The notes: generated from the sequence alone by a model not told the origin. 15,425 nt of DNA from CANLWN01 sp039815505 (GCA_039815505.1 JBCBZE010000041.1:1-15425), one strand, 5' to 3'. Positions 1 through 7,294 are shown, numbered from the stretch's first letter. Numbers and translations are program-made.

Positions 1-251
1 ACATGTTGTGGAAAATCTTCAAATTCTATTGGCTGCCGATCATACAAATAATACTTCCCTATGAGTATGCTATCCGCTGTATAGACCTCAGAAGCTCTTT
101 GATATTTAAAATTAGAGAGTTCCTTTTTATTGGGTAAACGTCCCCAAGCACCAAAATAAACACTTAAAAAAAACAAGAAGCAACCCGTTGAAATTACTAG
201 AAAAGTCAACAACGTATATTTCAGTATTGGGGATTTTATTTTTTTTAGCAT
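1..251 (-). CDS. Class A penicillin-binding protein, N-terminal fragment (GT51), partial
   Basis: Reading leftward from the ATG at 251-249 gives 83 codons that remain open to the window edge, so the C-terminal part is missing. The protein starts with a basic stretch (MLKKIKS), then one hydrophobic segment at about residues 11-31, as in a type II membrane anchor. After it comes a segment with 'GRLPNKKELSNFKYQRASEV', 'YTADSILIGKYYLYDRQPIEF' and 'EDFPQH'. This matches the stretch that precedes the GT51 peptidoglycan glycosyltransferase domain of class A penicillin-binding proteins (P-S/N-x-x-E-L ... A-S-x-V-Y-S-A-D-G-x-x-I-G-x-Y). The full enzyme polymerises and crosslinks peptidoglycan in the periplasm. 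The glycosyltransferase catalytic Glu and the transpeptidase domain lie outside the window, so the assignment rests on the N-terminus alone. A TAnnTTTG element lies 30 bp upstream of the start. Confidence 0.72.
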   Translation of the reverse strand, partial: MLKKIKSPILKYTLLTFLVISTGCFLFFLSVYFGAWGRLPNKKELSNFKYQRASEVYTADSILIGKYYLYDRQPIEFEDFPQH

Positions 252-280
252 GGTCCAAAAAGAAATTATCCGTGCAATAT

Positions 281-288
281 CAAAATTA
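281..288 (-). promoter_or_regulatory. Putative -7 element for the penicillin-binding protein gene
   Basis: On the minus strand this reads TAATTTTG, an exact match to the Bacteroidota -7 consensus TAnnTTTG. It would give a leader of roughly 20-25 nt before the ATG at 251. No TTG at ideal spacing was found; the nearest candidates are 15 and 25 bp away. Confidence 0.4.
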
Positions 289-336
289 AAAACTAAATCA
301 TAACAAGTCTTAACAATAGATTAAAATGCGTTTTTT

Positions 337-344
337 TACTTTTG
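337..344 (+). promoter_or_regulatory. Putative -7 element for the S1/P1 nuclease gene
   Basis: TACTTTTG matches TAnnTTTG exactly. Transcription would begin near 351, leaving about 9 nt before the ATG at 360. This supports the ATG at 360 over the in-frame TTG at 342, which lies inside the element. No -33 TTG at proper spacing is visible, so support is partial. Confidence 0.35.
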
Positions 345-359
345 GATAAAACTATTTTT

Positions 360-1130
360 ATGAAAAAATGTACGCTTCTATTTTTTCTGGTTGTGCATCT
401 TTCTTTTGGTAATTCACTGTTTTGGTCCAAGACGGGCCATAGAACGGTCGGTGAAGTAGCTGAAAAGTATCTAAGTAGAAAAGCAAAACGGGCAATTAAT
501 GATTTGCTGGACGGACAAAGCTTGGCGTTGGTGTCCACTTTTGCAGATGATATAAAGGCCGACCCGAGTTTTTCCAAATTCGGTCCATGGCATTACGTGA
601 ATTTTCCGGCGGATAAAGAGTACAGGGAGGTTGCCCCAAGTGCGTTGGGTGATGTGGTGGTGGGTATACAAAAGTGCGTGGAAATTGTAAAGAACGATAC
701 AAGTTCCCGAAAAGATAAAACCTTTTACCTTAAGCTATTGATTCACTTGGTAGGGGATCTGCATCAACCCTTGCATGTGGGTAGGCTAGAAGACAGGGGC
801 GGCAATGACATACAGATACAGTGGTTTGGTGAGGGAACCAATTTGCATAGATTGTGGGATAAAAATTTAATAGATGCCTTTGGCATGAGTTATACGGAAC
901 TAGCCGATAACCTCCCAAAACTAAACAAGCATCAGCGTAAAGCTATACAAAAGGGAACCGTGTTCGATTGGGTGGAAGAATCCCAGGATTTGGCCAATGA
1001 ATTGTATTCTTCCGTTGAGGTAGGGGAAAAGTTAGGCTATTCTTATAGTTATAAATATACCGATACCGTTCGGAATCAGTTACAAAAGGGAGGCTTGCGT
1101 CTGGCCAAGGTGTTGAACGATATTTTTTAG
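360..1130 (+). CDS. Secreted S1/P1-type zinc-dependent nuclease
   Basis: A protein of 256 residues, the usual size for bacterial members of the S1/P1 nuclease family (zinc phospholipase C/P1 nuclease fold), which cleave single-stranded DNA and RNA or 3'-nucleotides outside the cytoplasm. Residues 1-21 form a short basic start and hydrophobic signal peptide. The metal ligands can be placed by comparison with P1 nuclease: W22, H27, D63 or D64, H78, H129, D133, H139, H163 and D167. Spacings W-x4-H, H-x3-D-x5-H and H-x3-D agree with the family, so the three-zinc site looks intact. W22 corresponds to Trp1 of mature P1, predicting cleavage just before it. The ATG at 360 is chosen over an in-frame TTG at 342 because it places the signal peptide at the very start. 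Its tail converges with the AraC gene, with a hairpin between. Likely role: nucleic acid or phosphate scavenging. Confidence 0.9.
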   Translation: MKKCTLLFFLVVHLSFGNSLFWSKTGHRTVGEVAEKYLSRKAKRAINDLLDGQSLALVSTFADDIKADPSFSKFGPWHYVNFPADKEYREVAPSALGDVVVGIQKCVEIVKNDTSSRKDKTFYLKLLIHLVGDLHQPLHVGRLEDRGGNDIQIQWFGEGTNLHRLWDKNLIDAFGMSYTELADNLPKLNKHQRKAIQKGTVFDWVEESQDLANELYSSVEVGEKLGYSYSYKYTDTVRNQLQKGGLRLAKVLNDIF

Positions 1131-1167
1131 TCGGTATCCCTCTAATAAATTAAAAAAGACGTTCAAC
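1112..1167. terminator. Long imperfect hairpin between convergent genes (candidate bidirectional terminator)
   Basis: GTTGAACG at 1112-1119 pairs with CGTTCAAC at 1160-1167. After a small internal mismatch, TTTTTTA at 1123-1129 pairs with TAAAAAA at 1151-1157, leaving a loop of about 21 nt. The stem covers the last codons of the nuclease gene and reaches the stop codon of the opposing AraC gene. The structure is seen directly; a terminator role is inferred from its place between convergent genes. The A/T-rich inner stem is unlike a classical GC stem. Confidence 0.4.
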
Positions 1168-2039
1168 TACGTTAGGACCGTTTTTAGTTGATTGCGATAT
1201 TCGGATGGGTTCTGACCTGTGAATGCCTTGAAGGATTTATTAAAATGGGAAAAATTGTTAAACCCGCTCTCAAAACAAACTTCCGTAATACTTATAGGTT
1301 TTTCCGCCAATAGTTTGGAGGCATGCACAAGGCGGTATTCGTTTACAAATTTGGTGAAGGTTTTGTTGGTTATTTTCTTAAAATACCGGCAAAAGGAAGG
1401 AACTGTCATACTTACCATATCGGCCATTTTTTCCAAGCTTATTTCTTCGGTAAAATTACTTTTAACGTAATTGAACACAATATTGATACGATCATTATCC
1501 TTAACCTCTGCTTCCAAAGAAAAACCTTCCGCGTTCAAAACTTTAAACTCCTTGGAATTTCCTAGTTCGTTCAGTATGTTTAAAATGGATAGTAGTCTTT
1601 GAAAATCCGATTGATATTCCAACACCTCTATTTTCTCGCCTATCTTTCTCTTGGTTTTCCCATAAAAAGCGATTCCTCCTTTGGCGATTTCAAAAAGGTT
1701 TTGGATTTTTTTCATTTCTGGGATATTAAAAAAATCATTTCCCAGGAAGTCCTGTTTCATTTGGACCACTGTTTCACTTTCGTTCCCGGTTAGTTTATCC
1801 GTGAATCCGCAATGGGGAAGATTGGAGCCTATTAGAATTAAATCTCCATTGGTATAATAGGATACATGGCTACCAATTTGACGTTTGCCACTTCCACCGT
1901 TTACATAAACCAGTTCTATTTCCGGATGATAGTGCCAATTATTAAACTTGTCCGCCTTGTTTTCATCAAACTTCTGATACGTATATGAATGTCCAAAGTC
2001 GGGCTCAATGGCTTCAAAAGCAGGTTTTTGTTTTAACAT
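1167..2039 (-). CDS. AraC-family transcriptional regulator with N-terminal cupin domain
   Basis: A protein of 290 residues with the common two-domain layout of soluble AraC regulators. Residues 25-95 look like a cupin ligand-binding barrel ('WHYHPEIELVYVNGG' with His residues, later 'GDLILIGSNLPHCG'). Residues about 185-287 carry the double helix-turn-helix: first HTH around 'ISLEKMADMVSMTVPSFCRYFKK', second around 'SITEVCFESGFNNFSHFNKSFK', followed by the family signature 'FTGQNPSEYR'. Cupin-AraC proteins usually bind a sugar or other small molecule and activate a nearby or distant operon. No transport or sugar-degradation genes adjoin it here, so its ligand is unknown. It is divergent from the secreted protein gene at 2257, with 217 bp between, and both directions have a TAnnTTTG element. 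It might therefore control that neighbour; this is inference only. Confidence 0.9.
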   Translation of the reverse strand: MLKQKPAFEAIEPDFGHSYTYQKFDENKADKFNNWHYHPEIELVYVNGGSGKRQIGSHVSYYTNGDLILIGSNLPHCGFTDKLTGNESETVVQMKQDFLGNDFFNIPEMKKIQNLFEIAKGGIAFYGKTKRKIGEKIEVLEYQSDFQRLLSILNILNELGNSKEFKVLNAEGFSLEAEVKDNDRINIVFNYVKSNFTEEISLEKMADMVSMTVPSFCRYFKKITNKTFTKFVNEYRLVHASKLLAEKPISITEVCFESGFNNFSHFNKSFKAFTGQNPSEYRNQLKTVLT

Positions 2040-2093
2040 CTTGTTTCTGATATGTAGTATAAAATTAGCTAACCATTTGCATACTCATCTTTA

Positions 2094-2101
2094 CAAAATT
2101 A
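2094..2101 (-). promoter_or_regulatory. Putative -7 element for the cupin-AraC gene
   Basis: Reads TAATTTTG on the minus strand, an exact TAnnTTTG match 55 bp upstream of the ATG at 2039. The expected leader is roughly 45-50 nt. No clear TTG lies 17-23 bp further upstream. Confidence 0.38.
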
Positions 2102-2190
2102 CCTAAAATATATACTATTTTACCCATTAGGGAATTTAACAATTTATTTACAGTTAAAATAGCATATAAAATGGAAAAACTAGCTGTAGT

Positions 2191-2217
2191 TTGCTCACCA
2201 ATGTAAACGTAGGTTTG
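2191..2217 (+). promoter_or_regulatory. Putative promoter of the secreted two-repeat protein
   Basis: TAGGTTTG at 2210-2217 matches TAnnTTTG. TTG at 2191-2193 is a candidate -33 box with a 16-bp spacer, slightly short of the usual 17-23 bp. Predicted start near 2224, leaving about 33 nt of leader before the ATG at 2257. Confidence 0.5.
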
Positions 2218-2256
2218 TAACGTAAATTATTCATTAATCCTATAAATCTAAATGTT

Positions 2257-2844
2257 ATGAAAGCACTTTTGAAATTTACACTGGTAATGGCCCTAATGTT
2301 TAACTCGTTTGTTGGCTCGGCAAATGAACCTAAATTGTACTTGTCAACGGATAAGGATTCTAAAAGTTTGGTTTTTCAGATGGAAGCACAGTCCGAGAAG
2401 TCATCTATTAAACTGATAGATAAAGATAATTACCTCATTTACTCCGAAAATATTGCAGATAAAAATGATTACATAAGAAAGTTTGACTTGGGCGACCTTG
2501 AGGACGGAACTTACCTTTTTGAAGTAGAGGATTCCCTTAGAATAATTAAATACAGATTGGCTATAGCCGAGGGCAACATGGAAATTGTGGAAAAAACGGC
2601 ATATACCAAACCCTTTTTTAGAAAAAACGGGGATATGTTATACCTCAATCTATTGAACTTGGATCAGGAAGTCGTACGGGTTAAGATTTACGATAGTTCC
2701 AATAATGTGGTATTGAGTGAAAAGTTGGGGAACGGGCTTGTAATTGAAAAAGCGTTTAATTTTAAAAATGCTTTTGAAGACAGCTATACCGTAGTAATAG
2801 CGCACAACGACGAGGCCTACTACGAAAATGTTACGGTTGACTAA
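2257..2844 (+). CDS. Secreted protein of unknown function with two internal beta-domain repeats
   Basis: A protein of 195 residues with no recognised named family. Residues 1-22 form a signal peptide ending near 'GSANE'. The mature part appears to be two similar halves of about 65-70 residues: residues about 32-100 ('KSLVFQMEAQ...IKLIDKDNYLIYSENI...FDLGDLEDGTYLFEV') and about 127-193 ('DMLYLNLLNL...VKIYDSSNNVVLSEKL...FNFKNAFEDSYTVVI'). Each has the pattern strand, 'v-k/i-D-x-x-x-n-x-i/v-y/l-s-E', strand, then a D-G/S-T/Y-Y motif, typical of immunoglobulin-like or C-terminal sorting-type beta-sandwiches in Bacteroidota. No catalytic motif is visible. It has its own promoter and ends at a strong terminator, so it is a monocistronic unit, divergent from an AraC gene. 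A periplasmic or surface structural or binding role is a guess. Confidence 0.82.
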   Translation: MKALLKFTLVMALMFNSFVGSANEPKLYLSTDKDSKSLVFQMEAQSEKSSIKLIDKDNYLIYSENIADKNDYIRKFDLGDLEDGTYLFEVEDSLRIIKYRLAIAEGNMEIVEKTAYTKPFFRKNGDMLYLNLLNLDQEVVRVKIYDSSNNVVLSEKLGNGLVIEKAFNFKNAFEDSYTVVIAHNDEAYYENVTVD

Positions 2845-2877
2845 TTCACTAGGGTTTTGGTTAATTTTAATTCAAGG

Positions 2878-2908
2878 AAAAAGGGGCCGGGCAAGGGCCC
2901 CTTTTTTT
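2878..2908. terminator. Bidirectional rho-independent terminator between convergent genes
   Basis: GGGGCC at 2883-2888 pairs with GGCCCC at 2896-2901, extended by AAAAA (2878-2882) with TTTTT (2902-2906); the loop is 7 nt. A run of seven T follows on the plus strand, and the minus strand also has a T run after the stem. It serves the secreted protein gene (stop at 2844) and the DUF885 gene, whose stop codon at 2907-2909 overlaps it. Confidence 0.9.
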
Positions 2909-4700
2909 AATTTTTGTTTGCAGCTATCCAGCTATCTATTTTTTCCTCTAGAAGCGCCAAAGGCACACATCCTGTTTCCAAAACTTCATTATGGAATTTT
3001 CTAATGTCGAATGAATCCCCCAAGGTTTTTTCCGCCTTTGCCCTAAGTTCACGAATCTTTAATTGCCCTATCTTATAGGATAAAGCCTGTCCGGGATTGG
3101 CCATATAGCGTTCTATTTCCGAAATGATGCCAGCCTCGGATTCCGCTTCATTATCCAAAGAGTATTGTATGGCTTTTTCTCTGGACCAGCCTTTTGAATG
3201 TAGCCCTGTATCCACTACTAAGCGAATGGCCCTGTGCATCTCCGCTCCCAACATACCAAAATATTGATAAGGATCATCATATAGCCCTAATTCCTTTCCC
3301 AAAGATTCCGTGTATAACGCCCAGCCTTCACCATAAGCACTGTACCATAATGTTTTTCTGAATTTAGGTAAATCTTTATTTTCTTGGGTCAATGAAATTT
3401 GAAAGTGATGTCCGGGAATAGCTTCATGTAAAAACAAATCTTCATCGGAATATGTATTGTACTTTGTCACTTCTGGTATGGGAACATAAAATATACCTGG
3501 ACGCGTTCCATCAACAGATCCAGGATTGTATTCGGCACTTGCCGAAGCTTCCCTAAAGGCTTCCGTACGGCGCACTTCAAAAGCGGTTAACGGTTTTTTA
3601 TCGAACAACTTTTCGATTTGAGGCTTCATTTTCTCATGAATGGCATTAAAATTATCGATTACTTGTCCAGGGTCGGTAAAAGGCATTAATTCCTTTTTGT
3701 TCCGCACATAATCAAAAAATGATTTTAAGTCCCCCTCAAAACCTACCTGGGTCTTTATTTTTTCCATTTCTGAAGAAATCCGGGCTACTTCACTTAGTCC
3801 AAGCTGATGTATTTCATCTGCAGTCATATCCGTGGTGGTATACAATTTTATGGAATAAGCATAGTAATCATCACCTTTTGGTACGGCCTGTATGCCGCTA
3901 GAAGTTCGGCCAGCTTGCATATACTCCGTATTCATAAAGTCGTGAAGTTTCTGGTAAGCCGGGATGATTTTTTCCGTTATCATCTTGGAATATGCCTGGG
4001 TTAACCGCTCCTTATCTTCCGCACTAAAATTATCCGGTAGTTTCTTAATAGGGCTGTAAAACAAATGTTGGCTCAAGTCTTCTGTCGTCATTGCTTCCAA
4101 CTGGGGAACTACCTTTTTGATCAGGGATTTTGGTAAGACCTGGCCTGTAGTAATGCCTTCCCGCATTCGATCTTCGGCAGAAGCCAACCACTGAAGATAT
4201 CCCTCTAACCGTTTTAACCAGTTCTCATAATCGGTTACCGTTATAAAGGGCTGTGCCCCAGCGCCACTGGCCAATTGGCCAATGCCTAGTTGCAATGTCC
4301 ACATTTGGTTGATCGGAGTGAGGTCTTCCCTAAAGGAACAACGCTCCAAGTGTCTATCGCATTGCCATTCCAATACGGCCTTGCTCATTTTCTGGCCTTT
4401 GGTCAATGCAGCTTTATCAAAATTTTTCAGCTTTGTTTTATAATCTGTAAAAAAAGCCACTTCCTTTGCTTTAAATTCATCACTTAAAAAATTAGGCAAC
4501 AGATGATTATATCGGTTGTCGCCCTCAAAAGTGGCGTTTAGCGGATATAATTTTAAACTTTCTTGGTAATATGCTTCCAGAAGTTGGTCAAAGGCTTCGC
4601 TACCCATTGCGGAGTCTGTATCCGATACTTCTTTTTTCGGTTCCTCTTTACAAGCGTTTAGCGCAAATATGGTGATTAAGATGAATAGGTATTGTTTCAT
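2907..4700 (-). CDS. DUF885-family lipoprotein, putative zinc-dependent carboxypeptidase-like hydrolase
   Basis: A protein of 597 residues, the standard length for DUF885 proteins. Residues 1-17 are a lipoprotein signal with lipobox LNAC and lipidated Cys17, followed by charged 'KEEPKKE', so it should sit in an envelope membrane. The catalytic half contains HEAIPGHH (residues 425-432), an HExxxxH-type zinc site, followed by 'YSAYGEGWALYTE' (453-465) with Glu residues that would complete the metal site. This order is diagnostic for DUF885, related to M32-type and other gluzincin carboxypeptidases. Substrates of the family are mostly undefined; a peptide substrate is inferred. It begins 21 bp after the MOSC gene and probably shares its transcript. 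No frameshift or loss of key residues is seen. Transcription ends at the hairpin covering its stop codon. Confidence 0.9.
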   Translation of the reverse strand: MKQYLFILITIFALNACKEEPKKEVSDTDSAMGSEAFDQLLEAYYQESLKLYPLNATFEGDNRYNHLLPNFLSDEFKAKEVAFFTDYKTKLKNFDKAALTKGQKMSKAVLEWQCDRHLERCSFREDLTPINQMWTLQLGIGQLASGAGAQPFITVTDYENWLKRLEGYLQWLASAEDRMREGITTGQVLPKSLIKKVVPQLEAMTTEDLSQHLFYSPIKKLPDNFSAEDKERLTQAYSKMITEKIIPAYQKLHDFMNTEYMQAGRTSSGIQAVPKGDDYYAYSIKLYTTTDMTADEIHQLGLSEVARISSEMEKIKTQVGFEGDLKSFFDYVRNKKELMPFTDPGQVIDNFNAIHEKMKPQIEKLFDKKPLTAFEVRRTEAFREASASAEYNPGSVDGTRPGIFYVPIPEVTKYNTYSDEDLFLHEAIPGHHFQISLTQENKDLPKFRKTLWYSAYGEGWALYTESLGKELGLYDDPYQYFGMLGAEMHRAIRLVVDTGLHSKGWSREKAIQYSLDNEAESEAGIISEIERYMANPGQALSYKIGQLKIRELRAKAEKTLGDSFDIRKFHNEVLETGCVPLALLEEKIDSWIAANKN

Positions 4701-4721
4701 TGATGTAATTTTAGATTGAAC

Positions 4722-5360
4722 TTAGGGTGCAAGATACTTCTTTAGTCGCTCTCTCTTGTAGCGCGGAAGCGCTGTATTTTGTACTGCGATTTTCACCACA
4801 TCGATATTCTTTTCTTTGGCATATAACAAGGTATAAAATTGGGCCACCGTAAGGGTATTTTTGGATTCGGTTTCCAAAATTAGCTTATCTCCTTTTTGTA
4901 CGGAACCCTCGTTCAGAATACGCACGTAGGCGCCCGGATGACCATGGTCGATAAACTGCTTTAAAATACCTTGATCTTTAAATCGAATGCCTAATTTATA
5001 GCACGGTTCCCTTGGTAGCGATACTTGTACCAAAGCGGTACCTATTTTATAAATATTACCGATTCGGATTTGGGACTCATCCATCCCTTCAATGGTAAGA
5101 TTTTCACCGAACATGCCCCAATCCCAATCCAGATCCGGATAAAGATGCTTCCAATAGGGATATTGTTCTTTGGAAAAAAGATAACAGGCCTTGTTTGTTC
5201 CGCCGTGTACGTTACGATCAGCTATACTATCACCGGCAACCACTTCTTTTTCCAAATCCAAAGATCTTGAAATAGGGTATTTAAAGATTCCGGTCTGTAC
5301 TTGTTTGCCGTTCCATGCTACGGTAGTGGATTTGCCAATGTTGGTGGAGGTAATTTTCAT
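4722..5360 (-). CDS. MOSC-domain protein (YiiM-like)
   Basis: A protein of 212 residues using the ATG at 5360; a GTG 21 bp upstream in frame is possible but adds only 'MVFYLYV', which lies outside the conserved domain. The start 'MKITSTNIGKSTTVAWNGK' and later 'GIFKYPI' are typical of YiiM-type stand-alone MOSC proteins. Further features are 'DRNVHGGTNKACYLF' (around 48-62), 'WGMFGENLT' (81-89) and 'LPREPCYKLG' (115-124) with the conserved Cys120 that binds sulfur or the molybdenum cofactor in the superfamily. MOSC domains act in molybdenum cofactor sulfuration or in reduction of N-hydroxylated compounds. Which applies here cannot be told. No molybdenum cofactor gene is nearby. It lies between a cupin-like gene (73 bp upstream) and a DUF885 gene (21 bp downstream). 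Confidence 0.9.
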   Translation of the reverse strand: MKITSTNIGKSTTVAWNGKQVQTGIFKYPISRSLDLEKEVVAGDSIADRNVHGGTNKACYLFSKEQYPYWKHLYPDLDWDWGMFGENLTIEGMDESQIRIGNIYKIGTALVQVSLPREPCYKLGIRFKDQGILKQFIDHGHPGAYVRILNEGSVQKGDKLILETESKNTLTVAQFYTLLYAKEKNIDVVKIAVQNTALPRYKRERLKKYLAP

Positions 5361-5433
5361 AACATAAAGATAGAAAACCACAGGATACCATAACGTAATT
5401 TTTTTGTTCCGCTAACCGGTCATATGTGCAACG

Positions 5434-5832
5434 TTACATTACTTTTTTAAGATATATGGCCGATTTATATTCTAATACATTAATTTTTAAAATGTTATCA
5501 CCGATATTTTCTAAATCGTTTATTGCATTGTTTTTGGGAAATTCCACAAAATTGGTGTCACCTTTCTTAAAGTGTATCAAAGTGATCTGTCCATTGACAT
5601 AACGGGAGACCGCGAGGCCATCTGTTAGGCTTGTCCAACTATAGGTGTTGTTTTGTCTTCTAAAAGGAAGTCTTTCTTTGGGCCACAAGGATATATCCCA
5701 AAGCCTAAGGTCATCATTTTCAAAAATTAGCTCTCCTACCGATTCACTTATTTTCTTTCTTTGCAATTCATTTATTTTCTCCGGTTCCCATGGGTCGAAA
5801 TTTCCAGCAGGGTTTAATTCCACACATTTCAT
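5434..5832 (-). CDS. Small cupin-like (RmlC-type) protein of unknown function
   Basis: A protein of 132 residues. Residues about 35-128 resemble a single-domain cupin: 'LIFENDDLRLWDISLWPKERLPF' (a common pattern F-E-N-D/E-x-V/L-R-V/L-W-x-x-x-L-x-P-G/K-E), a glycine-type turn, 'GDTNFVEF' and the closing 'DLENIGDNILKINVLEYK'. The usual metal-binding HxH of motif 1 is replaced by 'PFRRQNNTY', so a metal-dependent activity is doubtful. No signal peptide; cytoplasmic. Its upstream region (5833-5999) holds a good -7 element and a pair of direct repeats that may be regulator sites; the regulator next door is a membrane AraC protein. Function is unknown; ligand binding or an isomerase-like role is possible. 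Confidence 0.75.
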   Translation of the reverse strand: MKCVELNPAGNFDPWEPEKINELQRKKISESVGELIFENDDLRLWDISLWPKERLPFRRQNNTYSWTSLTDGLAVSRYVNGQITLIHFKKGDTNFVEFPKNNAINDLENIGDNILKINVLEYKSAIYLKKVM

Positions 5833-5858
5833 AGTTCTCTTATTTGTTTTGTAAGGCG

Positions 5859-5866
5859 CAAAACTA
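5859..5866 (-). promoter_or_regulatory. Putative -7 element for the cupin-like gene
   Basis: Reads TAGTTTTG on the minus strand, matching TAnnTTTG, 26 bp upstream of the ATG at 5832, predicting a leader of about 20 nt. A convincing -33 TTG is absent, which would fit a promoter that depends on an activator. Confidence 0.45.
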
Positions 5867-5914
5867 CCAACATTCGCAACCAGTAATTTAAATACTATAA
5901 GCTATGGTGTACGG

Positions 5915-5997
5915 ATTTCAGAATTCAGTACTTAATACACGAATATTATGATTCTTACACGTAAATTTCAGGAATCAATACTAAATATAGGAATTTT
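5915..5997. repeat. Pair of imperfect 33-bp direct repeats, 50-bp period
   Basis: Copy one is 5915-5947 and copy two is 5965-5997. By eye 26 of 33 positions agree, starting ATTTCA and ending GAAT(A/T)TT. The start-to-start distance is exactly 50 bp. They lie between the stop of the membrane AraC gene and the cupin-like gene, upstream of the latter's promoter element. Tandem sites on one face of the helix are usual for AraC proteins, so these may be operator half-sites (inference). Confidence 0.5.
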
Positions 5998-5999
5998 CT

Positions 6000-7121
6000 T
6001 TAATCAAAAATTGTTTTTTTGTACTTTGAAGGTGTTGTGCCCGTCTCTTTTTTGAATGCGGAGTAAAAAGCACTTTTGCTGTGAAAACCAACTTCATTAC
6101 CAATACCTTCCACGCTAAGATTATCGGAATTTTCATCGGACAACAATAGTTCGGCCTTTTTAATACGGAACTTATTCACATAGGTGTTAAAATTTTGACG
6201 ACGAATTTTATTGATAGCGGTAGAGATTCTACGCGGATGTATATTCAATGCTTTGGCCAAGTCTAAAATAGTAAGTTCCGTAAGCGTAAAGCTCTCGGAA
6301 TTGATCATATGCCGATCTATTTCATCAATGAGTTTTTTCATGCTGTCATTGGTCATTGGGGCTTCATTTTGTGCTTGATTGGGCTTTTTTTCCGAGATTT
6401 CGTACAGTTCTTTTTTTGTTAAGATAGATAGCACATTTCTTTGGACCACCCCATGAAAGGATACCCAATAAATAGCAATTAAATCAAAAACCGAAAATAT
6501 AACCTTAAAATAGAAGTTGCTCGGGGATATGTAGTAAAGAATATGAATTATCACCGAGCTCACGAGGCTATAGATAAGAAAAAACCGCGCCCATTGCAGT
6601 TCCCTGGACTCTACCATGGAAAAGTAATTGTTTACTTTAATCTGGTGTTTGTTCAAAACCTTTAAGTTCCAAATTCCGATGCCCCACGAATAACATATCC
6701 CTAGGTAGGTGAAAAGAAAATCATGCCATGGACTTTCTGAAATGGTCAATTTTGTTTGGTAGGGCAGGAAAAAAATAATCAGTTGAAGAACAAATGATAC
6801 GATTCCCGGCATTAGTACCCAATATTTCTCTTTGTAATCCGAAAAGCCGGATACTTGTTGTGTATAGATAAAGAATAGGCCAAAAAGAAGCCATGAAAAA
6901 TTAAAAGGCAACAGAAAGAGCTCCGGATATAATGCACTGACATTAAGATCTTTGAAAATAAAATAAAGCAATTTCCAAGAGAAGAATACCAAGAACAGTC
7001 CAAGGAAAAACGTGCTTTTATGTTTCTTTTTGTTCAATATGATAAGTAACGCACCCAGCGTAGCCCCTTGTATAAAAGCTATACTGTCCAATAAGGTTGT
7101 AAAATTATAATTCAATTCCAT
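6000..7121 (-). CDS. AraC-family regulator with N-terminal seven-helix membrane domain
   Basis: A protein of 373 residues. The first 225 residues contain about seven hydrophobic helices (roughly 10-29, 36-56, 66-86, 100-119, 135-153, 178-198 and 203-223). They are separated by short charged loops such as 'NKKKHKST' and 'NKHQIKVNN'. A hydrophilic linker follows (about 235-262), then a C-terminal AraC DNA-binding domain (about 265-373). This has a first HTH near 'LTILDLAKALNIHPRRISTAINK', a second near 'VEGIGNEVGFHSKSAFYSAFKK', and the signature 'TGTTPSKYKK'. This architecture is common in Flavobacteriia and is thought to let a membrane sensor bind DNA directly; the signal is unknown. It is divergent from the Crp gene at 7342, with palindromes in the 220-bp gap. 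It lies upstream of the cupin-like gene, whose upstream direct repeats it may bind. Confidence 0.88.
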   Translation of the reverse strand: MELNYNFTTLLDSIAFIQGATLGALLIILNKKKHKSTFFLGLFLVFFSWKLLYFIFKDLNVSALYPELFLLPFNFSWLLFGLFFIYTQQVSGFSDYKEKYWVLMPGIVSFVLQLIIFFLPYQTKLTISESPWHDFLFTYLGICYSWGIGIWNLKVLNKHQIKVNNYFSMVESRELQWARFFLIYSLVSSVIIHILYYISPSNFYFKVIFSVFDLIAIYWVSFHGVVQRNVLSILTKKELYEISEKKPNQAQNEAPMTNDSMKKLIDEIDRHMINSESFTLTELTILDLAKALNIHPRRISTAINKIRRQNFNTYVNKFRIKKAELLLSDENSDNLSVEGIGNEVGFHSKSAFYSAFKKETGTTPSKYKKTIFD

Positions 7122-7175
7122 GGAGAGGTTACCGTCTTGCTAACAAGTTATATATTTTCGTCAGATAAAATGTAC

Positions 7176-7193
7176 GTATTTTTCAAAAAATAC
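7176..7193. promoter_or_regulatory. 18-bp palindrome in the AraC/Crp divergent region
   Basis: GTATTTTT at 7176-7183 and AAAAATAC at 7186-7193 are perfect inverted copies around a central CA. It sits 55 bp upstream of the membrane AraC start. Candidate operator; without a GC stem or T run a terminator is unlikely. Confidence 0.4.
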
Positions 7194-7210
7194 CTCATAT
7201 ACATGTGAGG
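7193..7210. promoter_or_regulatory. Imperfect palindrome CCTCA-N8-TGAGG
   Basis: CCTCA at 7193-7197 mirrors TGAGG at 7206-7210, and the inner AT/AT pair is also symmetric (14 of 18 positions). It abuts the preceding palindrome, sharing base 7193. Candidate site for the neighbouring Crp or AraC regulator; not proven. Confidence 0.35.
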
Positions 7211-7294
7211 ATAAATTCTGTATATCCCCCTTTTGAACGAAATAGCAAAGACGATTTTTAATGTGTGCGGGTCAACTTCATTTTTAAATTACTA

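Noticed and set aside
342..359. In-frame TTG start upstream of the nuclease ATG
   Set aside because: It lies inside the putative -7 element and would put charged residues before the signal peptide; ATG at 360 gives a normal secretion signal.
5361..5381. GTG start 21 bp upstream of the MOSC ATG
   Set aside because: The extra residues are not part of the MOSC family start; ATG at 5360 begins the conserved MKITS sequence.
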